From contig JAJDOH010000101.1 of assembly GCA_022340265.1 (NCBI GenBank), positions 1 through 45,855 of the forward strand: a stretch of DNA of 45,855 nucleotides, read 5' to 3'. Position numbers and translations under genes: made by a program. A model generated the notes under the pieces. The model made no database searches, was not told the origin of the DNA, and saw nothing but the letters and a program-made list of their open reading frames with translations. The first letter of the stretch is position 1. Every line of letters begins with the position of its first letter. Origin of the DNA: Deltaproteobacteria bacterium. Its GTDB lineage: Bacteria; Desulfobacterota; DSM-4660; Desulfatiglandales; Desulfatiglandaceae. Shown piece by piece: positions 25,038 to 34,021 of this stretch.

Positions 25038-26105
25038 TTAACCGGATTTGGCGCGCTGGTATTGTTTCGGCCAGGGAACGTCCACCCTCAGGCTTTGGGC
25101 AGCCTGCAAAGGCCAATAGGGGTTACGCAACATTTCACGGGCCAGCAGAACCACATCCGCCTGGCCCGTGGCGGTTATCTGTTCCGCCTGGATCGGGGAG
25201 GTAATAAGACCCACGGCGCCGGTGGCGATACCCACTTCTTTTCGGATGGATGCCGCAAAGGGCACCTGAAAACCGGGGCCCGCGGGGATGACCGCATCGG
25301 GTACCATGGCACCACTGGAACAGTCGATGAGATCGACCCCCTCCTGTTTGAGCATCCGACAGAATTGGATGGACTGGTCGAGATCCCAACCTCCTTCCAC
25401 CCAGTCGGTACAGGAAATGCGAACAAAGAGAGGAAGGTGCGCCGGCCAGACCGCCCGGACGGCATTCGCCACCTTCAAGGGAAATCTCGTCCGGTTTTCC
25501 AGGGACCCACCGAACCTGTCCTGGCGGTGGTTCGAAATGGGTGACAGAAACTCATGCAACAGGTACCCGTGCGCCATGTGAAGCTCCAGTACCTCAAACC
25601 CGGCGCTGAGGCTTCTCCTTGCGGCATCCACGAACCGGGAGACCAGCCGCTCTATTTGATGGGGTTCCAATGCCGACGGCATGGGGGATGCGGGACCGAA
25701 AGGGATGGCACTGGGCGACACGGGCCCCCATCCGCCATCCGCCTCGCCCAAGGGCTTGTCCCCGCGCCAGGGAACATCGGTGGACCCCTTGCGCCCGGCA
25801 TGGGCCAATTGAATGGCGGGGACGGCGCCCTGCTCTTTGATAAAAGCCGTAATTCTCTCAAAGGCCTGACTGTGGGCATCGGACCAGATGCCGCTGTCCC
25901 GGGGCGAAATGCGTCCTTCCGGCGACACCGCCGTGGCTTCCACCATCACCAGGGCGGCGCCACCCACCGCCCGGGTTCCCAGATGTACCAGATGCCAATC
26001 TCCGGGAAGGCCGTCCTCGCTGGAATATTGGCACATGGGAGAAACGAAGATGCGGTTTTTAAAGATCTTTTCCCGTATTTTGAGACTCGAAAATAGCGTT
26101 TTCAT
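25038..26105 (-). CDS. NADH:flavin oxidoreductase, Old Yellow Enzyme family (YqjM-like)
   Basis: A 355-residue cytoplasmic FMN enzyme that reduces activated C=C bonds with NAD(P)H. The YqjM-type active-site Cys25 is in VSPMCQYSSEDG. QLAHAGRKG, ELHMAHGYLLHEFLSPISNH and QDRFGGSLENRTRFPLKV are family hallmarks, and the C-terminus WPKQYQRAK is also typical. The usual catalytic HxAH pair appears as HMAHGY. The length matches YqjM homologs. The physiological substrate is unknown. It lies 56 nt downstream of the APC permease on the same strand, possibly in one transcript, but no functional link is obvious. Confidence 0.93.
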   Translation of the reverse strand: MKTLFSSLKIREKIFKNRIFVSPMCQYSSEDGLPGDWHLVHLGTRAVGGAALVMVEATAVSPEGRISPRDSGIWSDAHSQAFERITAFIKEQGAVPAIQLAHAGRKGSTDVPWRGDKPLGEADGGWGPVSPSAIPFGPASPMPSALEPHQIERLVSRFVDAARRSLSAGFEVLELHMAHGYLLHEFLSPISNHRQDRFGGSLENRTRFPLKVANAVRAVWPAHLPLFVRISCTDWVEGGWDLDQSIQFCRMLKQEGVDLIDCSSGAMVPDAVIPAGPGFQVPFAASIRKEVGIATGAVGLITSPIQAEQITATGQADVVLLAREMLRNPYWPLQAAQSLRVDVPWPKQYQRAKSG

Positions 26106-26161
26106 TTCAGGTCACTCCAAATTGATGTTTTGTTCAATTTTCTTCTTGCCCATTTTTTTCA

Positions 26162-27949
26162 TCAGAAGATAATCCTTACATCTCCCAATTGTTCCATGGA
26201 AAAATTATGTTTGTCTTCCGGCGCCCCGATGAACATGCTGTTTTTCATGACACCATATTCCTTTGAAAGCGCATCCACCATCTCAGGGCCGAATCTCCCT
26301 TGCCTGGCAACAAAATACACCTTAAGGGACGGAAAAACATTTTTGAGGGGAATCAGCGCTTCCCGAATGGCCTTTTCTTCATTGTTTTCCGACCGGTCGT
26401 AGAGATGAACCAGGACAACAATGCGGCTGCTTTCGTTCTTAAGAATGTAATGGAAGGCTTCTTTCAGACGGTCCAATCGGCCCCCCCGGGTAAAGAGAAT
26501 AACGCGCTGATTGGTAATTTCCGTGATCTTGTCAATGACCGACGTTCGGAACCGGAGAATCTTTGTCATAAGTGCGTTGGCGAAATTGAGAATCACCTTC
26601 ATGATGGGAATGCGAAGGTACATAATGATAACAATGAGAACCGTTGGGATAAAATACTCCAGGAAGAAAATGACATTGTGATAGTCAATGATCATGTTTC
26701 CCAGGATGCCGAGGCTCGTAGCCCCCATTGCGGCAATCACCGTCAACCATCCGGCCCTGTAGGTGCGTTTCAGCTCCTTTCTCTTTATTTTCAGTAAAAT
26801 ATTACCAAAGGCAAAAAGCGTCATGACCCCCAGAAAAGAGAGGGTGTAGACCCCTGCCAGGTTCAGCAGGCGCCCGCCGGTGACCAGGAGAATGGAAGAA
26901 CAGAGGAGAAAGAAGACAATGATAATGCGATGATGGGTTCCCAGTCGATTCGACCGCAACAGAAAACGGGGAACCCCCTGATCCAGGGCCATTCGTCGAA
27001 CAAGCCCCGTCACCCCCACAAAACTCGTTAGAACGGCACCCGACAGCACCGCCGCCGCATCCACAATCACCATATCGGCCAGAAATTCGCCTCCCGTGTT
27101 TCCGGCCACATGGGCAAGCAGATAGCCTTGGTGGCTGATAATATCCTCCAGGGGAAGCAGACAGAGAGAAAGAATTGACGTCAAAGGGTTAAAGATAACC
27201 ACGGCGATGAGCATATTCCGCAGGGTTTTGCGAAATACGCCGGGCTGCTGTTCTTCCACAAAGTTGGCGGAACTTTCGAACCCGCTGACCCCTAAAAGTG
27301 CCGCTGAAAACCCCAAAAAGACAGCCATCAGCAGTGCGTTTCCGTGAGGCATGGTCATAAGATTGGCCTTGGCGACGCTAAGGTGACCCGGCAGATGGGC
27401 AAAGCCGACCAGGCAGAAAGTGACCAGAGTGGCCATGTGAAAAATGAAAATCAAAAGCGCGACGACGGCGGATTCCGTGATGCCGATAATGTTCAATACG
27501 GCGAAGAGGGCGAGAATTCCGATGGTGGTGGGGATAATGGGAAAAATGGGAACTAGGTGATGGAAATACTCCACGGCTGTTTTGGCGGAGATGACCGCCG
27601 TTGCGATGTACGAGAGGATGGTCATGCAGGCGGCCATGGAGGCCGTCAATTTGGAGGTGGAATTTAACAGGCAGTTGTAGGCCCCCCCGTTTAACGGAAG
27701 GGCTTCCACCACCTCGGTATAGACCTTTTTATAGAGATAGAGCACTCCCCCCACGAGCAGCAGCACGATGGGAGCCAGAACACCGGCATACACCGAGGCA
27801 ATGGCCGCCACGTAAAGGCATGATGAGGTGATATCATTTCCGCAGATGGCCGTTGCGAGCCATTGGCCGAGACGCCTCTTCCGGGAACTTGTTCCGCGGA
27901 TCAGTTCCGATGGAAGGACGGTAGGAGCTTGGGGTCTTTTGTTTCTCAT
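26162..27949 (-). CDS. APC-superfamily permease with C-terminal cytoplasmic Usp-like domain
   Basis: A 595-residue protein. Residues about 25-460 contain 12 or so membrane helices, with APC-type features near the start (LATAICGNDITSSCLYVAAI) and VVEALPLNGGAYNCLLNSTS, typical of amino-acid/polyamine/organocation carriers. Residues about 480-590 form a soluble alpha/beta domain (RVILFTRGGRLDRLKEAFHY, SRIVVLVHLYD, SLKVYFVARQG) that resembles a universal-stress-protein fold and may regulate transport. Substrate is unknown. The mature start MRNKRPQ is the first in-frame ATG. Just upstream lies a cytochrome fragment and then the second cytochrome copy. Confidence 0.85.
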   Translation of the reverse strand: MRNKRPQAPTVLPSELIRGTSSRKRRLGQWLATAICGNDITSSCLYVAAIASVYAGVLAPIVLLLVGGVLYLYKKVYTEVVEALPLNGGAYNCLLNSTSKLTASMAACMTILSYIATAVISAKTAVEYFHHLVPIFPIIPTTIGILALFAVLNIIGITESAVVALLIFIFHMATLVTFCLVGFAHLPGHLSVAKANLMTMPHGNALLMAVFLGFSAALLGVSGFESSANFVEEQQPGVFRKTLRNMLIAVVIFNPLTSILSLCLLPLEDIISHQGYLLAHVAGNTGGEFLADMVIVDAAAVLSGAVLTSFVGVTGLVRRMALDQGVPRFLLRSNRLGTHHRIIIVFFLLCSSILLVTGGRLLNLAGVYTLSFLGVMTLFAFGNILLKIKRKELKRTYRAGWLTVIAAMGATSLGILGNMIIDYHNVIFFLEYFIPTVLIVIIMYLRIPIMKVILNFANALMTKILRFRTSVIDKITEITNQRVILFTRGGRLDRLKEAFHYILKNESSRIVVLVHLYDRSENNEEKAIREALIPLKNVFPSLKVYFVARQGRFGPEMVDALSKEYGVMKNSMFIGAPEDKHNFSMEQLGDVRIIF

Positions 27950-28011
27950 CAGTTAGTTGATTTTGTGTTCACCATAGGCAGGGCAAAAGCTCGGCGGTAT
28001 CGCCGAAAACC
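27947..28011 (-). pseudogene. Fragment of a cytochrome c signal-peptide region
   Basis: Directly behind the stop of cytochrome copy B, the leftward frame reads SRFSAIPPSFCPAYGEHKIN and stops. This resembles the decayed signal peptide of the same family, as preserved at 36056-36142 (GFSAISPGFCPAYGERKIN). About 62 of 65 bases match 36050-36115. It lacks a start codon and the haem domain, so it is a leftover of a tandem copy. Confidence 0.55.
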
Positions 28012-28018
28012 TAGACTA

Positions 28019-28336
28019 CTACTGCTGCATCTCCACGGATTTTAAGTAGGCCACCAGGTCGTCCATCTGGGATGACTGGGGATCGACGGGTTTACCTTTG
28101 AGCGCCTTTTCGATGCAGGCGTTGATGATCTCTCTCACGCCTTTGCCATCCGCCCCCTTTGCAGCGTTTTCGCCGTTGGGATGACAGCTATTGCAGGAAA
28201 CGCCGGCTTTTCCGCCCGCAAACTGAGGATCATTGAAAAGCGCCTTTCCCTTTTCGGAGTTTCCTCCTCCGTAGGCAAGTGCAAAAAAAAGCGGCACCGC
28301 CAAAAAACCAAGCAATATCGTAATGGTTCTTTTCAT
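28019..28336 (-). CDS. Periplasmic monohaem c-type cytochrome (copy B)
   Basis: A 105-residue exported cytochrome. The signal peptide is at 1-22 (MKRTITILLGFLAVPLFFAL), with one haem site CNSCH in GKAGVSCNSCHPNGENAAKG. The mature part differs from copy A (17488-17802) at few positions, so the two arose by duplication within this genome. The start codon follows GGGAAAAGAA. The upstream region also shares a 65-bp element with copy A. Function: probably a soluble electron carrier. It lies between the APC permease and the AmmeMemoRadiSam operon and may be transcribed alone. Confidence 0.92.
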   Translation of the reverse strand: MKRTITILLGFLAVPLFFALAYGGGNSEKGKALFNDPQFAGGKAGVSCNSCHPNGENAAKGADGKGVREIINACIEKALKGKPVDPQSSQMDDLVAYLKSVEMQQ

Positions 28337-28667
28337 TTCTTTTCCCTCCCGATGGTTGCGTTATTTTGCGGTCGTCGCTTTTTCGCCACTCCCGCCGTTC
28401 TTCTGATGTCATCATAAAAAAGAGCATTACCAGAAGGCAATGGGGCCGATACGGTATCTTTGCCCACAATCCCCTTAGACCGCAGCAATCGGACGGTAGG
28501 CGACAAAAAGCCAAACGGACCATTGGAATAGCAAAGCACAATAAGAGGTCTTGGGGGATTGTGGGCGGTTGCCTTCCCAACCCGGCATTCGCGTTGCGGT
28601 TCGGTGCGCCGAAAAAATTACGGAATGTCCCAGTTTGCAGTTTTGACACAATACTTTCCATATACGG
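28337..28667. other. 331-bp intergenic region upstream of cytochrome copy B
   Basis: No convincing gene. A rightward 115-codon ORF through this region runs across the shared repeat and into the neighbouring gene, has no ribosome site, and is unlikely to be real. Besides the repeat at 28436-28499 I see nothing recognisable. Confidence 0.6.
28436..28499. repeat. Conserved 64-bp element upstream of cytochrome copy B
   Basis: Partner of 17920-17984 (GGCAATGGGGCCGATACGGT ... AATCGGACGGTAG). It lies about 100 bp before the cytochrome ATG, in the same orientation relative to the gene as the other copy. The DNA on either side has diverged. Confidence 0.7.
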
Positions 28668-28904
28668 TCACCGCTCTGCTTTACCCGTCACTTTAAAAAA
28701 CATGGCCTTGTGATTCGAGAGGGTGTTTGACTGGATTCGCTGTTGCAGTTTTTGCATGTTCACCTCTCTGGTTCTACCAATCCCGTGAGATGTGGACTGC
28801 AATTGCGTCGATGAAAGCTTCAAAACAAAGACCAATGCTGCAGCCAGCAGAAAAACCAGGTAAACGATGTTGTTGAGGGTGCGGCCCCGGGGTATTGCCC
28901 TCAT
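28668..28904 (-). CDS. Small single-helix membrane protein, last gene of the AmmeMemoRadiSam operon
   Basis: A 78-residue protein. Its ATG (28904) overlaps the stop of the 1165-residue gene (ATGA) and follows GGGAGGAC, which decides this start over the longer in-frame ATG at 28943. One membrane helix is at about 11-28 (NIVYLVFLLAAALVFVLKL). It is followed by a hydrophilic, Gln- and Lys-rich tail likely to face the periplasm or to contact the neighbouring membrane complex. No family is recognised. Tight coupling suggests it is a subunit or assembly aid of the preceding flavin/Fe-S protein. Confidence 0.7.
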   Translation of the reverse strand: MRAIPRGRTLNNIVYLVFLLAAALVFVLKLSSTQLQSTSHGIGRTREVNMQKLQQRIQSNTLSNHKAMFFKVTGKAER

Positions 28905-31900
28905 TTCGGGTCCTCCCTCAGTTCGCGGATACAGCGATTGCACTGCAGACAGTCGTTGTCCCAGTGGTTTTTGACGCCCAGATCACAGCGCCCGAATTTA
29001 CGGGCGGGACGCAGGCCAAACAGGCCTGACAGTCCGCCCAGAGCGGACAGGAACGCGCCTACCGGGCATAGATTGCGGCAATAGAACCTGAAATTAAACA
29101 AGGCGCCAAAGCTGATCACGATACAAAGCCCCATGGCCGCACCAAAAAGATGCCCGGAAAAGAAGGTGGAAAGCGGGTCGATGGCGCCGGCCTGTGTGGG
29201 ATTGGGCCCGTAAAGGGAGAGGATCACGAACAGGAGCATCACATAACGGGTCCCCCGCATGATCTTTTCCACACGTGGAGACGGATTGTGCAGTAGGTGC
29301 AAACGGGCCCCGAGCCGCGATAAAAGCTCCTGGAGCGCTCCAAAAGGGCAGAGGTGTGCGCACCACAGGGACCCCAGCAAAGGGGTGGTGACCAGCACGA
29401 ATGCGGTCAGGATAAAGGCATGCAGGTTTGAGAGCGGCGGGAACCGGAACCTTGCCAAATGCTGCAACCAGGGGATGGACAGGGATACATTCATCAGGAA
29501 CCCGCCGACCCAGACGACCAGTCCTAAAAAGAGCAGCCGAATCCATGGACCGGAGAAATAGTGGACCGAAAGGCCCAGGATAATCAAAGCCAGGACATAC
29601 CAGGTCTCCGGGTCAAAATTGAGCTTTTGCTGTTTTACGGCATTTTTTCGCGCATGGTGGAGCAGGGTGGTGGCCACGGCCCGGTCCACTGCGTTGATGA
29701 TCTCGGTCGCGGCCCGGCTGGAGATCGTTGCGCCGGTAATGGCATCGATGCCGTCGGGCCGGTCCAGCATGAAGTCCAGGTCAATGGATCGACCCTCGAA
29801 CTGCTTCAGGAAACGGGGGAAATTTGCCACGTAGGCCGGCGTTTCCGAGGACTGGATCACACGGATCTTTCGGATTATCCCCTGCTTGTCGATGGATAAG
29901 AGCAGGTTGATCGGGCCTGCAAAACCCTTTATGTCGGGTGCTATTGCCGCGCTGAGGGTGATGATGACGCCCCCTGGGCTGTTCTTTACGCCGTCTAACG
30001 CGTAGTGGATGAAGGGTTTTTCTTTTTCTCGGGCCGTTCTAAAAGTCTCGTAGTTGCGCAATTCTTCGATCGGCAGGGATGTCCTTAATTTTTCGGCAGG
30101 CTTCAAATAAGGCAGGGCAAAAAGCACCGAAAGGACCAGTCCGAAGACCACCAGGGCAGTACTTTTTAAGGGATGGGTCTGGTGTGAGAGGTAGCCTCGC
30201 ATCCGATGGAATTGCCGGGGGATATGGAGCCGATCCAGGGCCAGGGACAGCCCGGCAAGGAGGACCAGCGCACCGGCTGCCATGCCCGTCCCCCTTAGCC
30301 CTAGACAGGGCAGGATGAGCACGCCGAATACCAGTGCACCCAACGCGGCGCCAAAGTGATCCCACGTTTCCAGTCCGGCCGCGGTCTGTCGGGAAAAGGA
30401 ATGGGAAACCACGGGCCAGAACCCGCCTACAACAGCACCCGTGAGGCCGAAGAGGGCAAAAAATTCCGTCCTGGCAAAACCGGAAAACCGGTGTGGCATC
30501 AAAAGGGCGGTCACTCCCACCACAAGACCCGCTACCATGCTGTAAGCGACCTGGCTTCTCAGCACGGCCGTGGATGCCAGCTTTTCCATGGCAATTGCCC
30601 CAAGGACCAACCCGAGCATAAACGCGCCGCCGGCCGTGCCCACATCCCTGAACAAAGTGCCTGCAATTGCCTGGAAACCGGCGAACAGCAATATCACCAT
30701 GCCCATGCCCGCAGCACCCACGGCACCCACCGCGAAGTTCACGCCATAGGGCCTGGACCCGCCCGCCCTGAACCGGCCAAGGAATAACATAAAGACCAGC
30801 ACCCCAAGTACCACCAGCAAGACGGGCATCGTGCGCTGACGGAAATGATCGAGTATGCGCACCGATGTCCAGTCGCCCCCGGCCTTTAACAGGGTCAATA
30901 GTTTCAGATAGAAGGCCATGGGGCGATTATCCGTATTCAGTATGGGTGCTGCCTGCTGGTACTGTTGTTTCAGGAATGTCTGGCGTTCCGGTTTCAACAG
31001 GGCATAAAACGCTTTTGGGGGAAAGCCCGCGCCGGTTCCGGCCCTTTCCTCAAACCGATTGATCACTTCCGCGGGGGCCATGGACATGGGCTGTTCACCC
31101 GCCACGAACAGCCCGCCCGCTCCCGGGACGATGCCGGTGTTGCTAAAAACCGTGCGCAGGCTGGAAAGGATCGCCTTTCCGTATTCTTTGAACTGTTGAC
31201 CCACGAAGTTCTCCGGTATCCTTGCAGGCACGGCCAGGATACCGTTTTTGCGCAATACCCGTTTAACGAGTTGGAATGCCTGGACGGAGTACAGGCGGTT
31301 TGCAGCCAGCAGCGAGGGCTCGCCGCCGGCAACCAGCACGGCATCGAATCGTTCGCGGGTTTGGGCCAGGAATACCCGCGGGTCCTGGGCCACAAAACGC
31401 AGTTTGGGTCCAAATGGGCCGAAAAAATCTGCGATGGCCCGGTAGGCAGTGCGGTCGGGGAATACGACGGTCAGCCGGGTGTCATTGTACATGGTGATCG
31501 GTGCCAGGCGCAGGCCCTCCATGCCGAGAGCCAGAAAATCGCGGCCCTTTGTCTGGGCCAGAAGGCATGCGCCGATCCCCTGATCCTCGGTGGTGAAAGG
31601 CCACGTCAGCACGATGTTGCCGTCGGAGAGCACGGTCTTTTGGTTGCCGCTGCGGGCCAGGGTCAGCACCCTGTAGGGAGTCTCCAGCCTCGACACGAAG
31701 GAAAGCCCCTTAGTGCCCGCACTGAGCTGTGCCCTGGCCAGATAGGTATCCAAACGTCCACCTGCGAACAACAGGCTGAGGCCGGCAATGAAAAACAGGC
31801 CTGAAAACGTCAAAAAAAACCTTTTATGAGCATAAAAACGGCCAATAACGGCAAAAATTACCGCAATAAGGGCAAGAATTCCAATCTGCGTGAACAAGTT

Positions 31901-32398
31901 GATGGAAAGGGAAAGCATCAGTGTGACCGTCGCGCCGCCTGTCACGGCACCCAGGCCCTCCACCCAGTAGGCCCGTACTGCCGAGCCACGCTGGTCCCCC
32001 TCTTGATGGGCCGCGGCCGCGGGGAACAGCAGGCCGGTCATTGTTGATGTCAGCAAGGTGGTCATGAGGGCCGCAATCAGCAGGGACAGGGGCGGGACGG
32101 GTTCGTACGCGGCCACGCCCATAAATTCACGGGCCATGCGCAGAAGGGGAACTTCCAGCAGAACGGTGAATGGCCAGGCTGCAAGCAGCCACCCGATATT
32201 TTTTGTGGTGAGTTTCCGAATGTTGTTGGATGCTGCAAACAGCATGGCGCCCAGGCCGATCCACAAAAACCAGCAGGCCATCAAAAAACCGATGGACAAC
32301 TCGGAACCACCGAAGAGGACAAGGTATTCCCTCAGCAGCAGGGTCTGGGCCTGTATGCTGACAAACCCCACCAGGAATGGGGCTAAGGCCCTCTTCAT
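28901..32398 (-). CDS. Giant fusion: spermidine-synthase-like membrane domain, FMN-binding domain and NosR/NapH-like Fe-S domain
   Basis: An 1165-residue membrane protein. Residues 1 to about 760 match the fused MFS/spermidine-synthase type: an N-terminal helix bundle, a soluble Rossmann-like part (about 230-500), and further helices. The SAM-binding GGGDG motif is degenerate (FLALGMEGLRL), so methyl- or aminopropyl-transfer is doubtful. Residues about 785-905 form an FMN_bind domain with the flavinylation motif DAITGATISS; Thr891 is the expected covalent FMN site (attached by ApbE). Residues about 930-1165 are NosR/NapH-like: several helices, CAHLCPFG (C1013, C1017), CRNLCPVG (C1107, C1111) and a terminal cluster CDLGVKNHWDNDCLQCNRC. 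This indicates transmembrane electron transfer through FMN and Fe-S centres. It is joined by ATGA overlap to the Memo-AMMECR1 gene upstream. No apbE is in the window. Confidence 0.88.
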   Translation of the reverse strand: MKRALAPFLVGFVSIQAQTLLLREYLVLFGGSELSIGFLMACWFLWIGLGAMLFAASNNIRKLTTKNIGWLLAAWPFTVLLEVPLLRMAREFMGVAAYEPVPPLSLLIAALMTTLLTSTMTGLLFPAAAAHQEGDQRGSAVRAYWVEGLGAVTGGATVTLMLSLSINLFTQIGILALIAVIFAVIGRFYAHKRFFLTFSGLFFIAGLSLLFAGGRLDTYLARAQLSAGTKGLSFVSRLETPYRVLTLARSGNQKTVLSDGNIVLTWPFTTEDQGIGACLLAQTKGRDFLALGMEGLRLAPITMYNDTRLTVVFPDRTAYRAIADFFGPFGPKLRFVAQDPRVFLAQTRERFDAVLVAGGEPSLLAANRLYSVQAFQLVKRVLRKNGILAVPARIPENFVGQQFKEYGKAILSSLRTVFSNTGIVPGAGGLFVAGEQPMSMAPAEVINRFEERAGTGAGFPPKAFYALLKPERQTFLKQQYQQAAPILNTDNRPMAFYLKLLTLLKAGGDWTSVRILDHFRQRTMPVLLVVLGVLVFMLFLGRFRAGGSRPYGVNFAVGAVGAAGMGMVILLFAGFQAIAGTLFRDVGTAGGAFMLGLVLGAIAMEKLASTAVLRSQVAYSMVAGLVVGVTALLMPHRFSGFARTEFFALFGLTGAVVGGFWPVVSHSFSRQTAAGLETWDHFGAALGALVFGVLILPCLGLRGTGMAAGALVLLAGLSLALDRLHIPRQFHRMRGYLSHQTHPLKSTALVVFGLVLSVLFALPYLKPAEKLRTSLPIEELRNYETFRTAREKEKPFIHYALDGVKNSPGGVIITLSAAIAPDIKGFAGPINLLLSIDKQGIIRKIRVIQSSETPAYVANFPRFLKQFEGRSIDLDFMLDRPDGIDAITGATISSRAATEIINAVDRAVATTLLHHARKNAVKQQKLNFDPETWYVLALIILGLSVHYFSGPWIRLLFLGLVVWVGGFLMNVSLSIPWLQHLARFRFPPLSNLHAFILTAFVLVTTPLLGSLWCAHLCPFGALQELLSRLGARLHLLHNPSPRVEKIMRGTRYVMLLFVILSLYGPNPTQAGAIDPLSTFFSGHLFGAAMGLCIVISFGALFNFRFYCRNLCPVGAFLSALGGLSGLFGLRPARKFGRCDLGVKNHWDNDCLQCNRCIRELREDPK

Positions 32399-34008
32399 TT
32401 CAACAGCCCCATCTCCTCTTCAGAAAACACCTGGGCCTGGAAGGTGAAAAAACGCATGTCCGGTGATTTCCAGGCGGACATGGGCAGACCGGCCTTGATA
32501 CAGAGGTGGTCAAGGGTCTGTGCAATATCCCAGCCCTGTTCCGGCGCCACCTGGGGCAGGTAAACCCCACTGTGTCCTGTCTGGCGGATGATCACGCCGT
32601 CGCGGCCGATTTTCACATCTTTATAGGATGCCACCTCCTTCGGCACCGTGAGTACCGATATTTCAATGGTGATTTTGCTTTCTTCAGCGGACCGTACCGG
32701 CCTGAATCTCGGGTCGTGTGCCGCCGCGTTCACCGTGTTGCGCACCACCCCCTCGGCCAGGGGCCAGGTGGGATAAATACTGCCGATGCAGCCCCTCAGG
32801 CGTTTTTCTTCGTTCAGGGTCACGAACACCCCGTGTTTGTCGAAGACCGCCTTGGCCTTTGCCAGCCCGAATTTCGGGGATTTGGGATCCGGCAAAGGCT
32901 TTCCTGCAAGGTGATCCCGGAGGGTCTGCCTGGCCAGTTTCAGCAAACCGATCTCATCGTTTTTATTAATGAATTTTGTCTGTTGGATCATAGCGTCTTT
33001 CGTGTCTTGAAAAAAGGCAATGGAAAAATAGGACACGGAATTCTCGTAATTGTCGGTGATCCTGCCCGATGTATCGAAGTGAAGGGGCACAACCGTCGTG
33101 TCCTGCGGCAGCATCGCCAGCAATACACTGATCGGAAAGAATCCACAGATCGTGTCGCCCGTGGTCTGCCGGTGTTCCATGAAGGCACTCATATCCAGTC
33201 TTTTGATCGTGCTCAGGGCCTGGTCCGCCAGTTTCTTCAGGTTTTCAGGTCTGTTGTCCGTAAAAGGTGCATAACCGTAATTGGGCCCGTAGTGGGTAAA
33301 ATCGGAACTGATCACAAACAGCACATCTGGCCGGTTCAGCAAAGGGCGCAGCAGTTTTGCGGCCTTTTGGATGTCTTCCATGTTCAGGCTGCCGGCCACG
33401 ATGGGCAGGATTTGGAATTTCTTCAGTGCGAACTGCAGCATGGGGACCTGCATTTCCACCGAGTGCTCCCTGGCAAAGGCCTGGTCGAACACCTTAAAAG
33501 GCGGCTCTTTTTCCAGTTCTTCCACGATGTTGGTTGCCACACCCACTGTGCCCAACGGCGTCCTGAAGCCGTCCCAGTCGGGCAGGGCCAGGCCATGGAA
33601 GGATTCGTAGTGTGAGGGTCCGATGATGACCACGAGCTTCACGTTTTGACCCCGCTGCTTCAACAGCTTGTACCCGAATGCGGCGGTCGGCCCTGAATAG
33701 GGGTAGCCGGCGTGGGGCGAGATCAGGGCGAGCAGCCTCCCCTTTGCGGTGGTTTCGGGCCGGGCCTGATCGAAAAATTTTGTCAGCAGCCTCTCCAGCC
33801 CCTTTTTGTCACCGGGGTACCAGGTGCCGGCATGTGTGGCGTTAAATACGTATCTCAGTGCCTTCGTTTGCCCCGGCTTTTCCGAGACTTGTGCAGCCTC
33901 TTGGTTTTTTGTCGATTTTCCCTCATTTTCCTCCGACCCGGCCGGGGAGTGGCATGCAAAAAGCATGGTTGAAACGACCATCAAGGCAATCCATCGGTAT
34001 TTTTTCAT
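32395..34008 (-). CDS. amrB: AmmeMemoRadiSam proteins B and A fused (Memo-AMMECR1), predicted lipoprotein
   Basis: A 537-residue fusion. The start at 34008 is chosen because GGAGGG precedes it and because it gives a lipoprotein signal MKKYRWIALMVVSTMLFAC with lipidated Cys19. Residues about 65-340 are Memo (class III extradiol-dioxygenase fold) with the metal or active-site residues in SPHAGYPYSG, GPSHYESFHG, HSVEMQVPML, SSDFTHYG and DTICGFFP. Residues about 355-535 are AMMECR1 with its LRGCIGSI motif. Memo and AMMECR1 usually have no signal peptide, so export is unusual. It lies between the Tat-peptide gene (13 nt away) and the flavin/Fe-S fusion (ATGA overlap). Biochemical function is unknown; the family is predicted to work with the adjacent radical SAM enzyme. 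Confidence 0.9.
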   Translation of the reverse strand: MKKYRWIALMVVSTMLFACHSPAGSEENEGKSTKNQEAAQVSEKPGQTKALRYVFNATHAGTWYPGDKKGLERLLTKFFDQARPETTAKGRLLALISPHAGYPYSGPTAAFGYKLLKQRGQNVKLVVIIGPSHYESFHGLALPDWDGFRTPLGTVGVATNIVEELEKEPPFKVFDQAFAREHSVEMQVPMLQFALKKFQILPIVAGSLNMEDIQKAAKLLRPLLNRPDVLFVISSDFTHYGPNYGYAPFTDNRPENLKKLADQALSTIKRLDMSAFMEHRQTTGDTICGFFPISVLLAMLPQDTTVVPLHFDTSGRITDNYENSVSYFSIAFFQDTKDAMIQQTKFINKNDEIGLLKLARQTLRDHLAGKPLPDPKSPKFGLAKAKAVFDKHGVFVTLNEEKRLRGCIGSIYPTWPLAEGVVRNTVNAAAHDPRFRPVRSAEESKITIEISVLTVPKEVASYKDVKIGRDGVIIRQTGHSGVYLPQVAPEQGWDIAQTLDHLCIKAGLPMSAWKSPDMRFFTFQAQVFSEEEMGLLK

Positions 34009-34021
34009 TGCGGTCCCTCCA

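Noticed and set aside
28366-28713. Rightward 115-codon ORF over the 28-kb repeat
   Set aside because: It spans the repeat element and the 78-residue gene on the other strand, has no ribosome site, and the matching frame in the other repeat copy is broken by stops.
32506-33615. 369-codon rightward ORF antisense to the Memo-AMMECR1 gene
   Set aside because: It lies opposite clear Memo and AMMECR1 motifs, and no family or ribosome site supports it.
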